From: Hydractinia symbiolongicarpus
Lineage: Eukaryota; Cnidaria; Hydrozoa; Anthoathecata; Hydractiniidae
Assembly (NCBI RefSeq): GCF_029227915.1
Contig: NC_079889.1
Coordinates: forward strand, 3,288,001-3,348,000
Reading direction: 5' to 3'
DNA: 60,000 nt
The position numbers and the translations under genes were made by a program. The number at the start of each line of letters is the position of its first letter. The first letter of the stretch is position 1. A model generated the notes under the pieces. The model ran no database searches. It was not told the DNA's origin and saw nothing but the letters and a program-made list of their open reading frames with translations. Of the stretch, positions 22,721-33,849 are shown one piece after another.

Positions 22721-23643
22721 AAATATCTACTTCCAATAAAAATTTAAAAAAGTCTAGACCAAGCAAATTTTTCAGAACAATATACATAAATCGCGCAACA
22801 ACTTAAAGTGGGAAAAGGTTGATAGAAAATTATAATTTTTCCATTGCCTGACTTGTCCAAAAACCTTCACAATTGTAGAAAAAGTACAAGTATTTATTTG
22901 AAAAGTAGGCTTTACACACAGAAAAAACAGTCAGCTGACATATATAAATTTCACAGATAAACAAAAAATCGTTTTAAATTCTAATAACCTAGAAGTCTCG
23001 ATGCAAGGACTTTAGGTGGTTTAATTAATCACTGTTTATGAATGACTAGATATAATACAAATTACAATAAATGCAATTTACTTAAAGCTTTTTGAGGTAT
23101 AAAGGTTTAAAAAAAATTGATCTTTTTGAACTTGGGTTCTAATCATCAACCTACAAGCCTGCCGGTTGTCAAAATGTTTGGAAGATTGAATGACAGCAAC
23201 GATCCAAACCGTATCGTTGACATCCATCCCGTGAAATAACTCATTGAAAAAAAAAAAGAAGTTGAATCTTGAAATATTTGTATTGAAAAAGTTGAGAAAA
23301 TTTTTGCGTCTCTGTCCATTTCTTTTAGTCCAATTTTATAAATAGTACAAAATGCTTACATGTACATTAAAGTATGATCGTTGATTAAGTCTACACAAAC
23401 AAGCATATACATAATTTGCTGGAAAAAAAATTTCATGCATTAAAGTTTTTCTCATCCTCCAAAAATAAGTTCTAAAAATATTTCAGCAAATATGAACTTC
23501 AAAACAAACGTCAAGGTAAGCTGAAAAATGCAACTCTTGAGATTCTAGACGACGCTCTATTATACTTATCAAACTGGTGACAAATAAAGTATTAAAAACC
23601 AAGATAAGTAAAATATTGCTGAAGAGTTCTTTGGAAGGAGCAT
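22721..23643. other. Region downstream of the MFS gene
   Basis: AT-rich sequence lying 3' of the minus-strand transporter, so part may be its 3' UTR. No repeat or exon recognised. Confidence 0.35.
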
Positions 23644-24864
23644 TCATATGACTGGAACAGGGTTTGACAAAGATCTCTTTCTTGACATCAACATAACCAG
23701 CAATGAAAATGCTAGAATATTAACTGCTGGATAGAAAATGTTCATTTGATTATAGTATACTCCAACGCACAATGAACCGATAACTCGACCAATTTGAACT
23801 GCAACAATCCTGATGCCCTCTAAAAATCCTTGATTGCAAGAATGGGCAAGTTTGGCACACATTAACACGGTAAAGGTTTGATCGGACAGCATAAGACTAA
23901 CAAGGAATAGCACAGTTAAAATAATCAGAAAATACCAGGTACTATGATTTCCAACTCGGTGATAAAGCAAAAGCAATATAGATGTGGATATCCATATTGA
24001 AAAGAAACTTGCAATTCCAGTGTAAAACACTTCTTTATTTGACATTTTTCGATACACAATGACGAATAATAAAATTGCACTGATTGCAGCATATCCAATT
24101 AATGATGCATTTAGGATGGCATATTCAAGCCGCAAATTGCTAATGACGATTATAGGCAAGACACGAAACACAATTTGATCAAGAATGCCATAAAGCACTG
24201 AAATAGCAAGTACGAGTGCAGTGTCTTTTGATTTAAAGACTTTCTTTACTGTTTCCAAAGTTGACGATTTGCTTGAGATTTCGTAGCTTTCTTTCTCTGA
24301 TTTTTCCATTGTGTCTGCTTTCAAGTCGTATTCCCTTGATAAATCATGCGTAAAAAACACTATTGCAGGCAGCAGAAAAACAGCCATGATGAATAGAATT
24401 GGTCCAATCATATTTGCGTATGTTACACGAATAAAACCGATCTTAAAGCTTGTGTTAATAAAAAATGCATAACCGAACATTTGACTTCCATTAAGTGATG
24501 GTAAACACCGCATTAGGTCGGCCTTTTCATAAGATCTTGCTACTTCAGAAACTATAATTGGATACATAGCTACGCCAAATCCGCTAAGATATCTTCCAAA
24601 AAACAGAAAGAGCGGATGGTAATGAATTGTGTATGTTAAACTTCCAGCTATTGATAAACTTAACATGAAGATCAAACAAAACTTAACACGCCTTGTTTTA
24701 TCAACAAATCTTGACACAATAGGTGGGAAAAACAAGCATGGTATAAAAAATGCAGCACTAATCAAGCCATAATAAAACTTATCATTTCCAGTTTTCAGAA
24801 CTGTCGATATATATATCCATAATGTGGCTAACCAACTAGAAAAAATAACAACACAAAACCACAT
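23644..24864 (-). CDS. MFS transporter, MFSD8/CLN7-like
   Basis: A 406-residue membrane protein without introns. Twelve hydrophobic segments can be counted, six before and six after a charged loop (about residues 170-210, rich in K, E and S). Between segments 2 and 3 is RFVDKTRRVKF, a form of the MFS loop motif, and segment 4 contains GRYLSGFGVAMYPIIVSEVA, which resembles the MFSD8/SPX-MFS group. Such proteins move small solutes or ions, often in lysosomal or other internal membranes; the substrate here cannot be told. The chosen ATG at 24864 begins right at segment 1. An upstream ATG near 24923 is in another frame and a stop closes this frame upstream, so a short 5' coding exon is possible but not seen. 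Subfamily assignment is tentative; MFS membership is firm. Confidence 0.8.
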   Translation of the reverse strand: MWFCVVIFSSWLATLWIYISTVLKTGNDKFYYGLISAAFFIPCLFFPPIVSRFVDKTRRVKFCLIFMLSLSIAGSLTYTIHYHPLFLFFGRYLSGFGVAMYPIIVSEVARSYEKADLMRCLPSLNGSQMFGYAFFINTSFKIGFIRVTYANMIGPILFIMAVFLLPAIVFFTHDLSREYDLKADTMEKSEKESYEISSKSSTLETVKKVFKSKDTALVLAISVLYGILDQIVFRVLPIIVISNLRLEYAILNASLIGYAAISAILLFVIVYRKMSNKEVFYTGIASFFSIWISTSILLLLYHRVGNHSTWYFLIILTVLFLVSLMLSDQTFTVLMCAKLAHSCNQGFLEGIRIVAVQIGRVIGSLCVGVYYNQMNIFYPAVNILAFSLLVMLMSRKRSLSNPVPVI

Positions 24865-27586
24865 ATGTGGATTTCCGTTTCTTCTTCCACTTTAAAAGTT
24901 GAGATTCCGAAATCATTTTTATTTTCACTTCTTTGATTGTTATTGTTTTCGCTGCGATGCTTAAAACTCTTTAGTGCTAAAGATTAAAGTAATATTTGTG
25001 GATATTATACATGACTAATGTTTGAATATCCTAAGAGTAGCTTACACTTTTATAATATGCAAAAACAGAATGCATGACACCCTTGTGTTAATGAGGTGGA
25101 ATGACATTACTAAGACAAGAACAGCAAAATTTGTTAGTATGCTGTCTGCAATACATACTGGAGAACTCGCTAATAGTGACAAAAAAAACAACCGAATATC
25201 GTAAAGATTCGCGGTGGTGTGCCAGCTGCAGTGCAGGGCTGTTCTTGGTGGAATGTTTTGAAGCTTATTATACATTAAAGATTATAATCGTGCATACAAA
25301 GACCAAAATGGAAAACAAAACTACAATATTATAACTTGCTTTTGGGAGATTTACAGTTACTGCAAATATCAAAGTTTTCTATGATTATTCCATATTTTTA
25401 AATTTCACTTGTGCTTCTTCATATTTCCAGGATGTTCTGATTTTGTGCACTATCTTTACAAATATGTTAGAGAATGTAAAAACATAAAATTTTTCCAGAA
25501 ACTTTAAAATATTCTCGTTTTAGATAGATCCAAGTCAAAAATTGCAAAAAAAGTGACAAAGTGCTTTTTGCAGAATTTAACTTTAAAATTCAGCCTTTTT
25601 TTTGTTGTTATGGAAATTCTCCTAAATGCGCATATGGACAGTGTCGTGATGGCTTCGCAGTCATTATAGATGAGAAAATAAACGAATATCGGCAGCTTTA
25701 TTAGAGAATTGTAAAAGAATTAAAATCTGCTAGTGTACTTATCTAATAGCAAAATTTAGATTTCTTTAGTTTATAAATAAAGATTAAAGCTTGAGAATTT
25801 TTTTATTTTGTTCTATGTGGAAAAGTTCGAGTCGCTTTTTTGGAATTTAAAATGATTACTGCGACCTAATGCTGCCAAAGCACTAGTGCTCTTTTTTCTT
25901 GTGTTATGTACAGCTTGAAACGGTGACTAAAATAAAATATAATAGCATACTATCTCAACAACGTCATCAACCTTTTTAAATCAGAAGAGCATAATTTGTT
26001 CTAGCGGTGGAGAAATGAAACGGTTCAAGCCCACGTGGTCTTTAGCTACCCATGCAATAATTATGTTGGTCTACTTTATCAGAGCTCCACGTACTACCGA
26101 AATGGTTTATTTGTTGTTTGGCAAATAAGACTTAAAAACATCTATGTTAAATACTGAGACAGATTTTGCGTATTGTTGTAACGTCATTAAATTGACGTAT
26201 CGATCGTAGTGGTTTTATTGTTTTTTACTTGCAACCATGGTAACCAGGCGGGAAATTAATATAATTTATTAAGGAGGAGCTATAGAATCTGCTCTGTATA
26301 AAGTTTTGATGTAGTCAGAAAACCTGTACCAAGGTTTCTACATGAGATTTCTTTAGGTTGTGACTAGAATATATGCTAGGGTAACAAACGAAACCTAAAA
26401 CAATGATATAATTATTGTTAGTTATATTTTTTACTTAATTTCTTTAATTAGTTTGGTAAAATTATTTTGTATTTAAACATGCATGAAAATTCTACAAATA
26501 ACATAAAACAATAGGACCGTATTTCTTTCGAAATTATGTCTTGGCACTGAATGGAATAACAAAATTTTTGTGGTGATACAATTCTGATGTTATCTTTCAT
26601 GCAAACAATTTTTTGGCAAGTAAAATCATTTTTTTGTTGTTTTTGTTATGTTTAAATCTAATAGAAGCGGAAAAAATGGAATAAAAAAATATTGAAATTT
26701 ATCGAAGGCCTTTGTTAGTTGACAACTGTACCAAAATGATGCCTTTTTTATGCCTGTTTCGTATCATTATTCGTATTATCAAATAATGTGGGTATAATCT
26801 TCGAAATTAGGGATTTATTTCAACAACTTTTTGAACAAGATTGTACTATGTTGTATTTGTTTACATTTAAACTGTGATATTATCCTACAACTCACTCCTA
26901 AGATAAAAAAAAAAGCTGTTGGACATCTTAGAATGTCTAGAACATTAAGACTTTTTGCTTCCATATTCATAGATGCTTGTACCTTTAGCCTAAAATGCAG
27001 AGATATGTCAGGCAAAGTTTATTTTAGCCTAGCTAATTAAGATTTTTATCGGGATTTTCAAATTGAGTTTACCTCATACGGCATCTTAAACCGCAAACGA
27101 CTGTCTCAGAGAAAATCCTGATTTTCATTTTAAATTAAATTTGACAAGTGAGCTCTAGGTCAGCATGGCTACATCTTACTTTCTTAAATAGAATAGGAAA
27201 TAGATATTTTGTTTGTCAATTTTGTGAGGCCCAGGGTTATCCTCCCCCCCCCCCCCCACCTTACTCTTTCGTTATCATAATTGTTAGAAAATCACGCTGA
27301 ATCTCCTGAATAAAAAAGATAAAACTTGTTGTAGATTTCAAATCCCTAGAGACATTGTTGCACAGTTCAGGGAAAAGCTCACACGGCAGCATATCATAAC
27401 TTCCGAGAAATGTTGTCTTTATGTATAAAAAACATAACAACGTTTCGGCATCTTCCGGCTATTAAAACGTAGAAATAAGTACTACGTCAAGATGTTTCGA
27501 ATGGTAGAAAATGTTTCTTGAAAGCAGCACATCACGAACACGAATTTATAGAGTAAATTTGTAACGTCTTGTATTCAGCGTTATAT
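24865..27586. other. Long gene-poor stretch
   Basis: About 2.7 kb of AT-rich DNA including the upstream region of the transporter. Short overlapping open frames near 25020-25330 exist on both strands and look like chance. A run of 14 C residues lies at 27244-27257. Confidence 0.35.
27244..27257. repeat. Poly-C tract
   Basis: Fourteen consecutive C residues in an otherwise AT-rich region. Similar tracts occur at 49964-49982 and 53743-53764. Confidence 0.9.
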
Positions 27587-27838
27587 TAACGTTGATACCA
27601 CTTTGAAAAACAGAAAGAAAAAAACGTTGAAAAGATGTTGATGATGCGACCGTTGAGTTCAAATCCGGAGGTAACGTTGAAAAGCCGTTGGATTTACGTC
27701 GGTCACAGCGAACCCAACGTTGGAAAAAAGTTGGATTTACGTCGCTACCATAGACGTTGCGAATCCAACATTGAAAAAAGGTTGAATTTAAGATTGCGAA
27801 ATCACGACCAGAATTCGACGTCGAATCAACGTTGAATA
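27587..27838. repeat. Irregular AACGTTG-motif repeat
   Basis: The self-complementary core AACGTT followed by GAAAAA and GTTGGATTTACGTCG recurs about five times at intervals of 36-60 bases. Because the core is palindromic, both strands carry similar frames, which creates meaningless open frames such as FFQRWVRCDRR. It is probably a decayed minisatellite or MITE interior. Confidence 0.7.
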
Positions 27839-28108
27839 AATGTCGTGTGCCCGCTATGTCACCTGTAATCCAACAGTTAGTGGAAAATGGCGTCTTCAAA
27901 GTAAAATGTTTAACTTACAAGCATGTAACAAACCAGGCCGCAGATCTGCAACTTTATACGCAACCATCAAAACTCTTCCCCTAAAACCCTCTCTTAAAGA
28001 CACCAGTAATTACACAGTTACCAGGTGTTCTACTGTTTAATTCAATAAATAAATCTCTAAGTGACGCCTCATTAATTGCACTTTTATTTTAATCGCCCTG
28101 TCACTTAA

Positions 28109-28860
28109 TCTATATAATAATACGCCAGTTCCGTGTGTCTGTAACAGGCAAAGTGGATATGTTCTTTTTCCTTTGATCTTACCGAAATTTTCTTTGAAGT
28201 AACCGAAAAATGCATGTCTAATATGTTAAATTTCTGACGTTACGGCGCGAGGTCAATAACACTACTTTAACGTCAATATCCTATATTAAATTAATGAAGC
28301 CGTTACAGTGCACTTAAAATTTTGAGGCCAAATAACTTGGAAACGAGGTGCTGACGTCAATGATTTTTCACCGCGTGGGTAACTAGGGACCACCTAGGAT
28401 CAATTTGGGATATTTTCCCAAACCTGGGTCCCCGAATTTGTTTTGGAATGGACGGGTTGATGACGTCATCAAAAAACCTTCAAACCCCAATATCTCTGCA
28501 ACCGTTTATCAAAAGTACATGATCCTATACATTTTCTTGATCAGCGTTTCAAGATCTATACGATGAAGGCAACAGGTATAGAAATTTCTAAATAAAAATT
28601 TTTGGGTTTTGACGGGCCATTGCTGACGTCAGCGAAATTTTTAAACGTTATATCTCCTTAGGCGTTTGTCGAAAACATATGATCCTACACATTATTTTGA
28701 TCAGCGTTTTAACCTTTAAACATTACAGGCAACGAATAAACTAAACTTCACCAATTTTTTTTGTATCTGCACTGCTGACGTCATCAAAAAACATCTAAAA
28801 CAACCTATTTTCCATTGTCCTTCTGACTAAGTGGATTTCTCCACGGGCCTTATCGACTAG
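28109..28860 (+). mobile_element. Complete non-autonomous Helitron (752 bp)
   Basis: The best-preserved member of its family here. It starts TCTATATAATAATACGCCAG after A28108 and ends with hairpin GTGGATTTCTCCAC, then GGGCCTTATCGACTAG, followed by T28861: an insertion between A and T without target duplication, the Helitron hallmark. The interior has four or more copies of a CTGACGTCA-type motif followed by ATATCTC and a GATCCTA/CATTTTCTTGATCAGCG block, suggesting an internal tandem duplication of about 130-150 bases. No open reading frame. Confidence 0.85.
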
Positions 28861-29416
28861 TTTTAATTACTATTTATACAATAAACCTTTTTTGTGGCAA
28901 ATAAGTTATTTTAATTTAACGCCACCTCACAGTTTCGTGAGGTGGCATTAAATCTTTCATCCCCCAATTTTATGCAAGTGCCTAATTATCTCGCCTGCGA
29001 GAAAAACTGCCTTTAAGTGGATTTCGACGTTTTAGCCAACTGAGTCATTACGCCTTGGGTAACAATATTTACTTTGACTATTTAACGGCTGGCGAATAAT
29101 AACACAGAATGATTTTCATGCAAAATACAAAAGTTTTAAATTTTTTTTACGAAATGATTCCTCTCAACAAAATAAAGTTGTGCTAAAATTTTTAAATTTT
29201 GAGAATAAATCTAATGAATTTCCCCTTTATAATGATTTCATAAGAATTTTTAAGCGGTATTTCCGAGAAATGGCTAAAGGCTTTAAAAGTTATAAGATTT
29301 AAAAGTTTGTGTCTAATACATAAATATTAAAAGTCAGTAAGTATATAGTCATGCATCATATTCCTCCCGCCAGAAACAGCTGTAAATCATTTTTTAGGTT
29401 TTGTGAAATGACTCCG
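28861..29416. other. Spacer, nothing recognised apart from a hairpin
   Basis: Between a Helitron and the Harbinger transposon. Near 28920-28950 the bases GCCACCTCAC and GTGAGGTGGC form a perfect 10-bp inverted repeat around AGTTTC, possibly a terminator-like or foldback remnant. No gene. Confidence 0.4.
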
Positions 29417-29580
29417 TTAAGACGGATTTCCACCAGTGCGAATCTTTCTATCGCTCTAAAATTACACAAAATTTTAGTGCGACAGGAGTTCTACGCTGCA
29501 AATGAGTTTCAGTGCGATAGCATGCCAATACAAATTATTTTTTGTGCGAAATTTTCTTATGTGAACACACACATTTCAAG

Positions 29581-30869
29581 ATGGCAGACAGTTCAGAAGA
29601 AGAAGAAGCTGTAGCTACCTTAATAGTCATTAAAAGTATAAGGAAAAAGAGACGAAGAAAATCGCCATTTTCTTGGGTTCGTCAAATTTATAGAGAAAGA
29701 GAATTGAAAGGAGTGTATAATCAACTGCTTCAAGAAATGAAATTGCACGATAGAGAATTTTACTTTAGGTATCCAGTAAATTTTAGTTCCAACTTTGCTT
29801 CCTTTTGATAGTTATGGAGAGCATTACTATTATTTCTTTCTTTGAAACTTTATTTAATATTTTATTTCATAGATTTCTTCGAATATCTCCTGATAGATTC
29901 GAACATTTATTGTCTCTGGTAGGTCCATCAATCCAAAAAAGAGACACAAATTTTCGAAATTCAATTCCTGCAGCTGAACGCTTGGCTCTTACTTTACGTT
30001 ATCTTGCCTCAGGAGATTCTCAACAATCTCTGTTATTCAACTTTCGCATTAGCGCGAGTGCTATTTCACGAATTCTGTCTGAAACAGCTGCAGCAATTTG
30101 GGAGAACCTAAGCGAATATGTAAGACCCCCTATGTCCAAAGAAGAGTGGTTAAGAATCGAAAATGAATTCGACACGTGGAATTTCACACATTGTATAGGG
30201 GCAATCGATGGGAAACATATTGCCATGGAAAACCCTCCCAATTCAGGATCGCTCTATTACAATTACAAGGGGTTCTACAGCATCATACTGTTAGCAGTCT
30301 GTGATGCTAAGTACAACTTCATTCTCGTAGATGTAGGACAATATGGAAGTAACAACGACTGTGGTGTCTTATCAAAGAGTCAAATTGGAATGCAACTGGA
30401 AAATCAATCCCTTCAAATCCCACCACCTACGTCACTAGCTGGATGTAAATTTGACCCATTACCTTATTTTCTAGTTGGAGATGAAGCTTTCCCCTTAAAG
30501 AAAAATATGATGCGCCCATATCCTGGCAAGCTGAAGGAGCCTGAGAGAGTATATAAAAAAGCATCGGTAAGAAATGTTGAAAATTTTACGCTCGGAGCAA
30601 TTGCTTTACACAATTACTTACGCCAAACTGAAGCCGCAATGTATTGTCCAAATGGTTTTGTCGATAGCACAGACACGAATGGGGAGATTACGCCTGGGGA
30701 ATGGAGAAGACAGGTGGGGCAGAACGAAGGATGTCTTTATGACTTATGTAATGTACGGGGCTCCCGGCCAGAAAGAAGTGCTACAGAAATGCGGGAAGCA
30801 ATCAAGGATTTTGTGAATAGTGAAGAGGGTGCTGTTGAATGGCAGTACCGACATGTAAGGCGTACATAA
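29581..30869 (+). CDS. PIF/Harbinger DDE nuclease, missing catalytic segment
   Basis: Exons 29581-29768 and 29873-30869 (intron 104 bp, GTATCC...TTTCATAG) join in frame across REFYFR|FLRISPDRFEHL, giving 394 residues. The N-terminal region is basic and acidic (EEEEAV, RKKRRRK). Block FTHCIGAIDGKHIAM carries the first catalytic Asp and VCDAKYNFILVDVGQYG the second. PIF nucleases then have, between RPYPGK and the LHN motif, a segment of roughly 25 residues holding the third catalytic acid (VENAFG-like). Here RPYPGKLKEPERV runs straight into YKKASVRNVENFTLG and ALHNYLR, so that segment is gone by an in-frame deletion. The reading frame is otherwise open. The protein is thus predicted to be catalytically dead though possibly still expressed. 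Start at ATG 29581 is chosen because it precedes the acidic N-terminus. Confidence 0.8.
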
Positions 30870-30928
30870 ATATTTTGAAAAGACCTTTTACAATGTTGTA
30901 TTTACAGTTTTGTTTTATGCAAAAAAAA

Positions 30929-31942
30929 CTATTGTTTTTCATTCAACAAATTTGTGTAATACCCTTTATGATCGGTTTTATCTTCATGCAATGGCTGCTG
31001 TTGCTGGTATACGGGGCTTCCATAGGCGTTGAAATGAAGAGAATTACCAAAACTAGGAGTTGAGGGTGGGGACATCATGTGTAGCTGTCGTTTAGGCTGC
31101 GACCCATTCCAAGCCTCCATTTGACATTCATAGATTGCGGTTTGAATTTTGTGCTTTAGCATAATCTTGCTTCGCCCAGATACTTGTCTTAATTCTTCAG
31201 CAACCATTTCCCCAAACAGGCCATCTGCGTCCTTTTTAGCACTACCACGTTGAGTTGCTTTCAATGCAAAAGCCTCGCCGATGCTCTTCAAAGCAAACGT
31301 TTCTGTTTCTTCTTTCGTACTCTTACGCCCGCTCCTCTTTGTTGAAGTAACAGATGGTGGATCAATAGTTGTCATCTTGGCCAAACTTGGTGATTTTGTA
31401 GCAGGGTCATTCTCGTTATTTAAATAATCTTCAACTGCTCTCCCGAATAAGAATCAATATCTTCCTCATCCTCCGGAGCCGCTATATTTGATTTTGTGTC
31501 TCTCATTTGATAATGCTTATCAAGCCAAGATAAAAAAGAGTATTCTTTCAAATCAACGTCAGCCAAACCTGATCCCGATGCAGATTTCTTTTTTAGGTTA
31601 TTCTTTTTCTTGCTGTATCTTTTTTTCAAGTTGTCCCATCTTCGAATAGCTTCACCTTAAAACAGTTGAATTTAAAAACATTTTTTTTCCAAATAAGTAA
31701 TAGAACAAGCTGAATACGCTCAAGTTTTAGCAGCGCAAAAATGTAGCGCATTGAACTGACAAACAAGGATAAACTTTACCCTCTTCGCATCCTAACTCCT
31801 CCTCAACATTCTTCCAAGCATTTGCCACACGATCTTTTTCTCGCTACTCTTTGCAACTTTTGTCGTACAGACATGAAAAATTTCGAACAGCCTCTGCTAA
31901 ATATTCATCTTCCCTTAAGTCGCACCTATGTGTTTTTCCCAT
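30929..31942 (-). pseudogene. Harbinger Myb/SANT-like (MADF-type) protein, broken
   Basis: Minus-strand partner of the nuclease. Exon 1 (31780-31942) begins MGKTHRCDLREDEYLAEAVR and continues NAWKNVEEELGCEE. A GT-AG intron (31656-31779) joins it to GEAIRRWDNLKKRYSKKK. Together these form a Trp-rich SANT/MADF-like domain that in this superfamily binds TIR DNA and brings the nuclease to the nucleus. Two lesions are visible: an in-frame TAG after YDKSCKE in exon 1, and a one-base frame change near 31420-31435, where the ending SYSGEQ must shift frame to continue VEDYLNNENDPATKS. The C-terminal part (AKMTTIDPPSV to the stop at 30929) is open. Function is therefore lost unless the stop is read through. 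Confidence 0.75.
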
Positions 31943-32252
31943 TTTATAAAAACTTTTTTTACAACACTGCTCGGTTCACAACACATATGAAACTATTTCT
32001 TGTACTCAACACGTGTAAGCATGTGCTGAAGTTAAATTTCAATAGAATCTATTCAATTTTTTTTAATGGACATTCGGTATTTCTTTGAAGTTGCACTTTT
32101 GGGCGAAAACTCAGAGCGATAAATATCAAAACTTTTTGGTAATTGTCGCTCTGACTATCGCACTGAAATTGGGCGATAAGAGCAAAAAAAGATCAATGGG
32201 TCAAAAAAGCCAGAGCGATAAGAGAATTCGCACTGATGGAAATCCAGCTTTA

Positions 32253-33118
32253 ATAAATTAAAAATATATTATTAAAGTAAATGTGTAATTGACATTGACA
32301 TGTGAGGTAGTTTATGCAGCTCCTGCATTTTGTTTTGTTTTTAACAGCAAAACAACAAAAATTGCGTGTGTACATGTTTAGCTACACTTTGCAGCCGCCA
32401 GTTTTACTTCAAAATAACATAAGCTCACATTGATTGAAACTGGCTATCGCATCTCGTTAAAATTAACATTTAAACGTTAAAATATTAAATAAAGTCGAAT
32501 TTGTTGCCTTAACAACAAATCTGAATACATGCTTACTTGCTTCTTTCTCAAAGACTGAGCTAGTTTATATCAAGAAGCGACAACAATTTTTGATGAAATG
32601 GAATTTACTTGTTTCCATGAATTTAGCCTACAGGCATGTATAATCAATTTAAAGTCGTACCAACAGTTTTTAGTTAAAGAGAATACATTGTTTATTTATG
32701 GGCCTTTTTTAATGTTTAGTCAAAGGTGAACCTTTTCTTTTTTTGATATCTCTCGGGAAAAAAGTGGTCACCCCGCCCCTATCTCCATTAAATGCACCCA
32801 TGAAAATTAAATTGAGGCTGATAGTTGGGAGCATGTCTTCAAGCATGTTTTTGTCCATGGAAATGTAGTTGTTTCAATAATCGTTTTATATAGTCTTCGT
32901 TGATTTGGTTTTCTCGCACCCAGCCCTCTCCAAATCGTGACGAATTAACAATCTTTTTAAGCCATTTTAATTTGGCATCTAAAAACGGTACTGACACAGG
33001 TAAGACATAGACGGTACATTAGAAAACAAGCGATATTCACTTAACACAATAGCCATTCAACATTCTCAGTTAATAGTGACTGAAAATTTTCCTGTAACAA
33101 CCTTTTCCATAAAATATC
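32253..33118. other. Spacer, nothing recognised
   Basis: AT-rich sequence between the Harbinger element and a short hairpin; no gene or repeat supported. Confidence 0.3.
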
Positions 33119-33143
33119 CACTCCCCTTTTAAAAAGGGGAGTG
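33119..33143. repeat. Perfect 12-bp hairpin
   Basis: CACTCCCCTTTT and AAAAGGGGAGTG are exact reverse complements separated by a single A. It may be a foldback remnant or an RNA hairpin; no context decides. Confidence 0.8.
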
Positions 33144-33200
33144 TAACAATTAACGTCCAACAAAATTCAAAAACAATTACGCACAAATATATATATATTC

Positions 33201-33547
33201 TTATTTTTCGGTGTCTTTGTTGCTGCAAAATTTATCAATGTGGCCCTTTTGTTGGCATATAAAGTATGTTTTAATTTCAAAACAATTAGAATCGCCGTGA
33301 TTGGTTCTTTCGCAATGTTTACATTTACGTTTGTCATTGTTAGTTTCCACATGATCGATTTTCTTCACAGCGCTTCAAACATGCTTTCCTCTGAAGAACT
33401 TTGTATTGTAAACTCAGCGCTTGCACATGCGAGTTGATATCCTTCCATTTTTGACTCTAGGAACTCCAATAAACGCTCTAATAATTTATGCCTATTAACT
33501 GTAGCATCGATTCTTTGATTTCTTTCATCATATAGTAGTTTTAACAC
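33201..33547 (-). pseudogene. Retroelement gag-like fragment with zinc knuckles
   Basis: The minus strand reads LLYDERNQRIDATVNRHKLL and continues to SSEESMFEAL, followed by a one-base frame shift. It then reads KCKHCERTNHGDSNC, a perfect CX2CX4HX4C knuckle, and YFICQQKGHIDKFC, a second knuckle whose first cysteine is replaced by tyrosine. A stop follows TEK. Two adjacent CCHC knuckles behind an alpha-helical part are typical of LTR-retrotransposon gag. No protease or polymerase part and no LTRs are visible, so this is an isolated decayed fragment. Confidence 0.6.
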
Positions 33548-33715
33548 TTAATCCTTTTTTTGCTGCATATGTCAATTATTATTTATGAGTACACTAGACA
33601 ACTTTTTGGGAGATCTAAAAAAAGGCTTGTCTCACAGATTAATTTTATCAATTTGCAAAAAAATTATTAAAAGAATTTTACATTTTTAATTTATTTTTAA
33701 TTTAATTTATTTCAG

Positions 33716-33849
33716 GTCGAAAAAGGAAGGCGATTTCCTGTCGTACTCAATATTCTCTGACTGCAGCTAACCCCAGTGCAAAAGCACTATGGTTAGCGTC
33801 AGTCAGAGAATATCATAGCTTCTCTTTGGTAACTGCAGGATACGCAAAG
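33716..33849 (+). other. Possible internal exon containing a 64-nt hairpin
   Basis: A stretch bounded by TTTATTTCAG and AAAG|GTAAGAG is open for 44 codons (RKRKAISCRTQYSLTAANPS, then AKALWLASVREYHSFSLVTA, then GYAK). Inside it, 33750-33779 and 33784-33813 pair at 26 of 30 positions around an AAAA loop. An exon, a foldback element and a microRNA-like precursor are all compatible with what is seen. No flanking exons were recognised. Confidence 0.35.

Larger units (their letters stand above)
29420..32249. mobile_element. Full-length PIF/Harbinger transposon (2830 bp)
   Basis: TIRs start AGACGGATTTCCACCAGTGC (left) and AGCTGGATTTCCATCAGTGC (right, reverse strand), then GAAT and TATCGCTCT. Target duplications TTA lie at 29417-29419 and 32250-32252. 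The element holds the two divergent-family genes expected: a DDE nuclease on the plus strand and a Myb/SANT-like DNA-binding protein on the minus strand, converging tail to tail with about 60 bases between them. Both genes are damaged, as described in their entries. The ends themselves look functional, so it could still be moved in trans. Confidence 0.9.
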
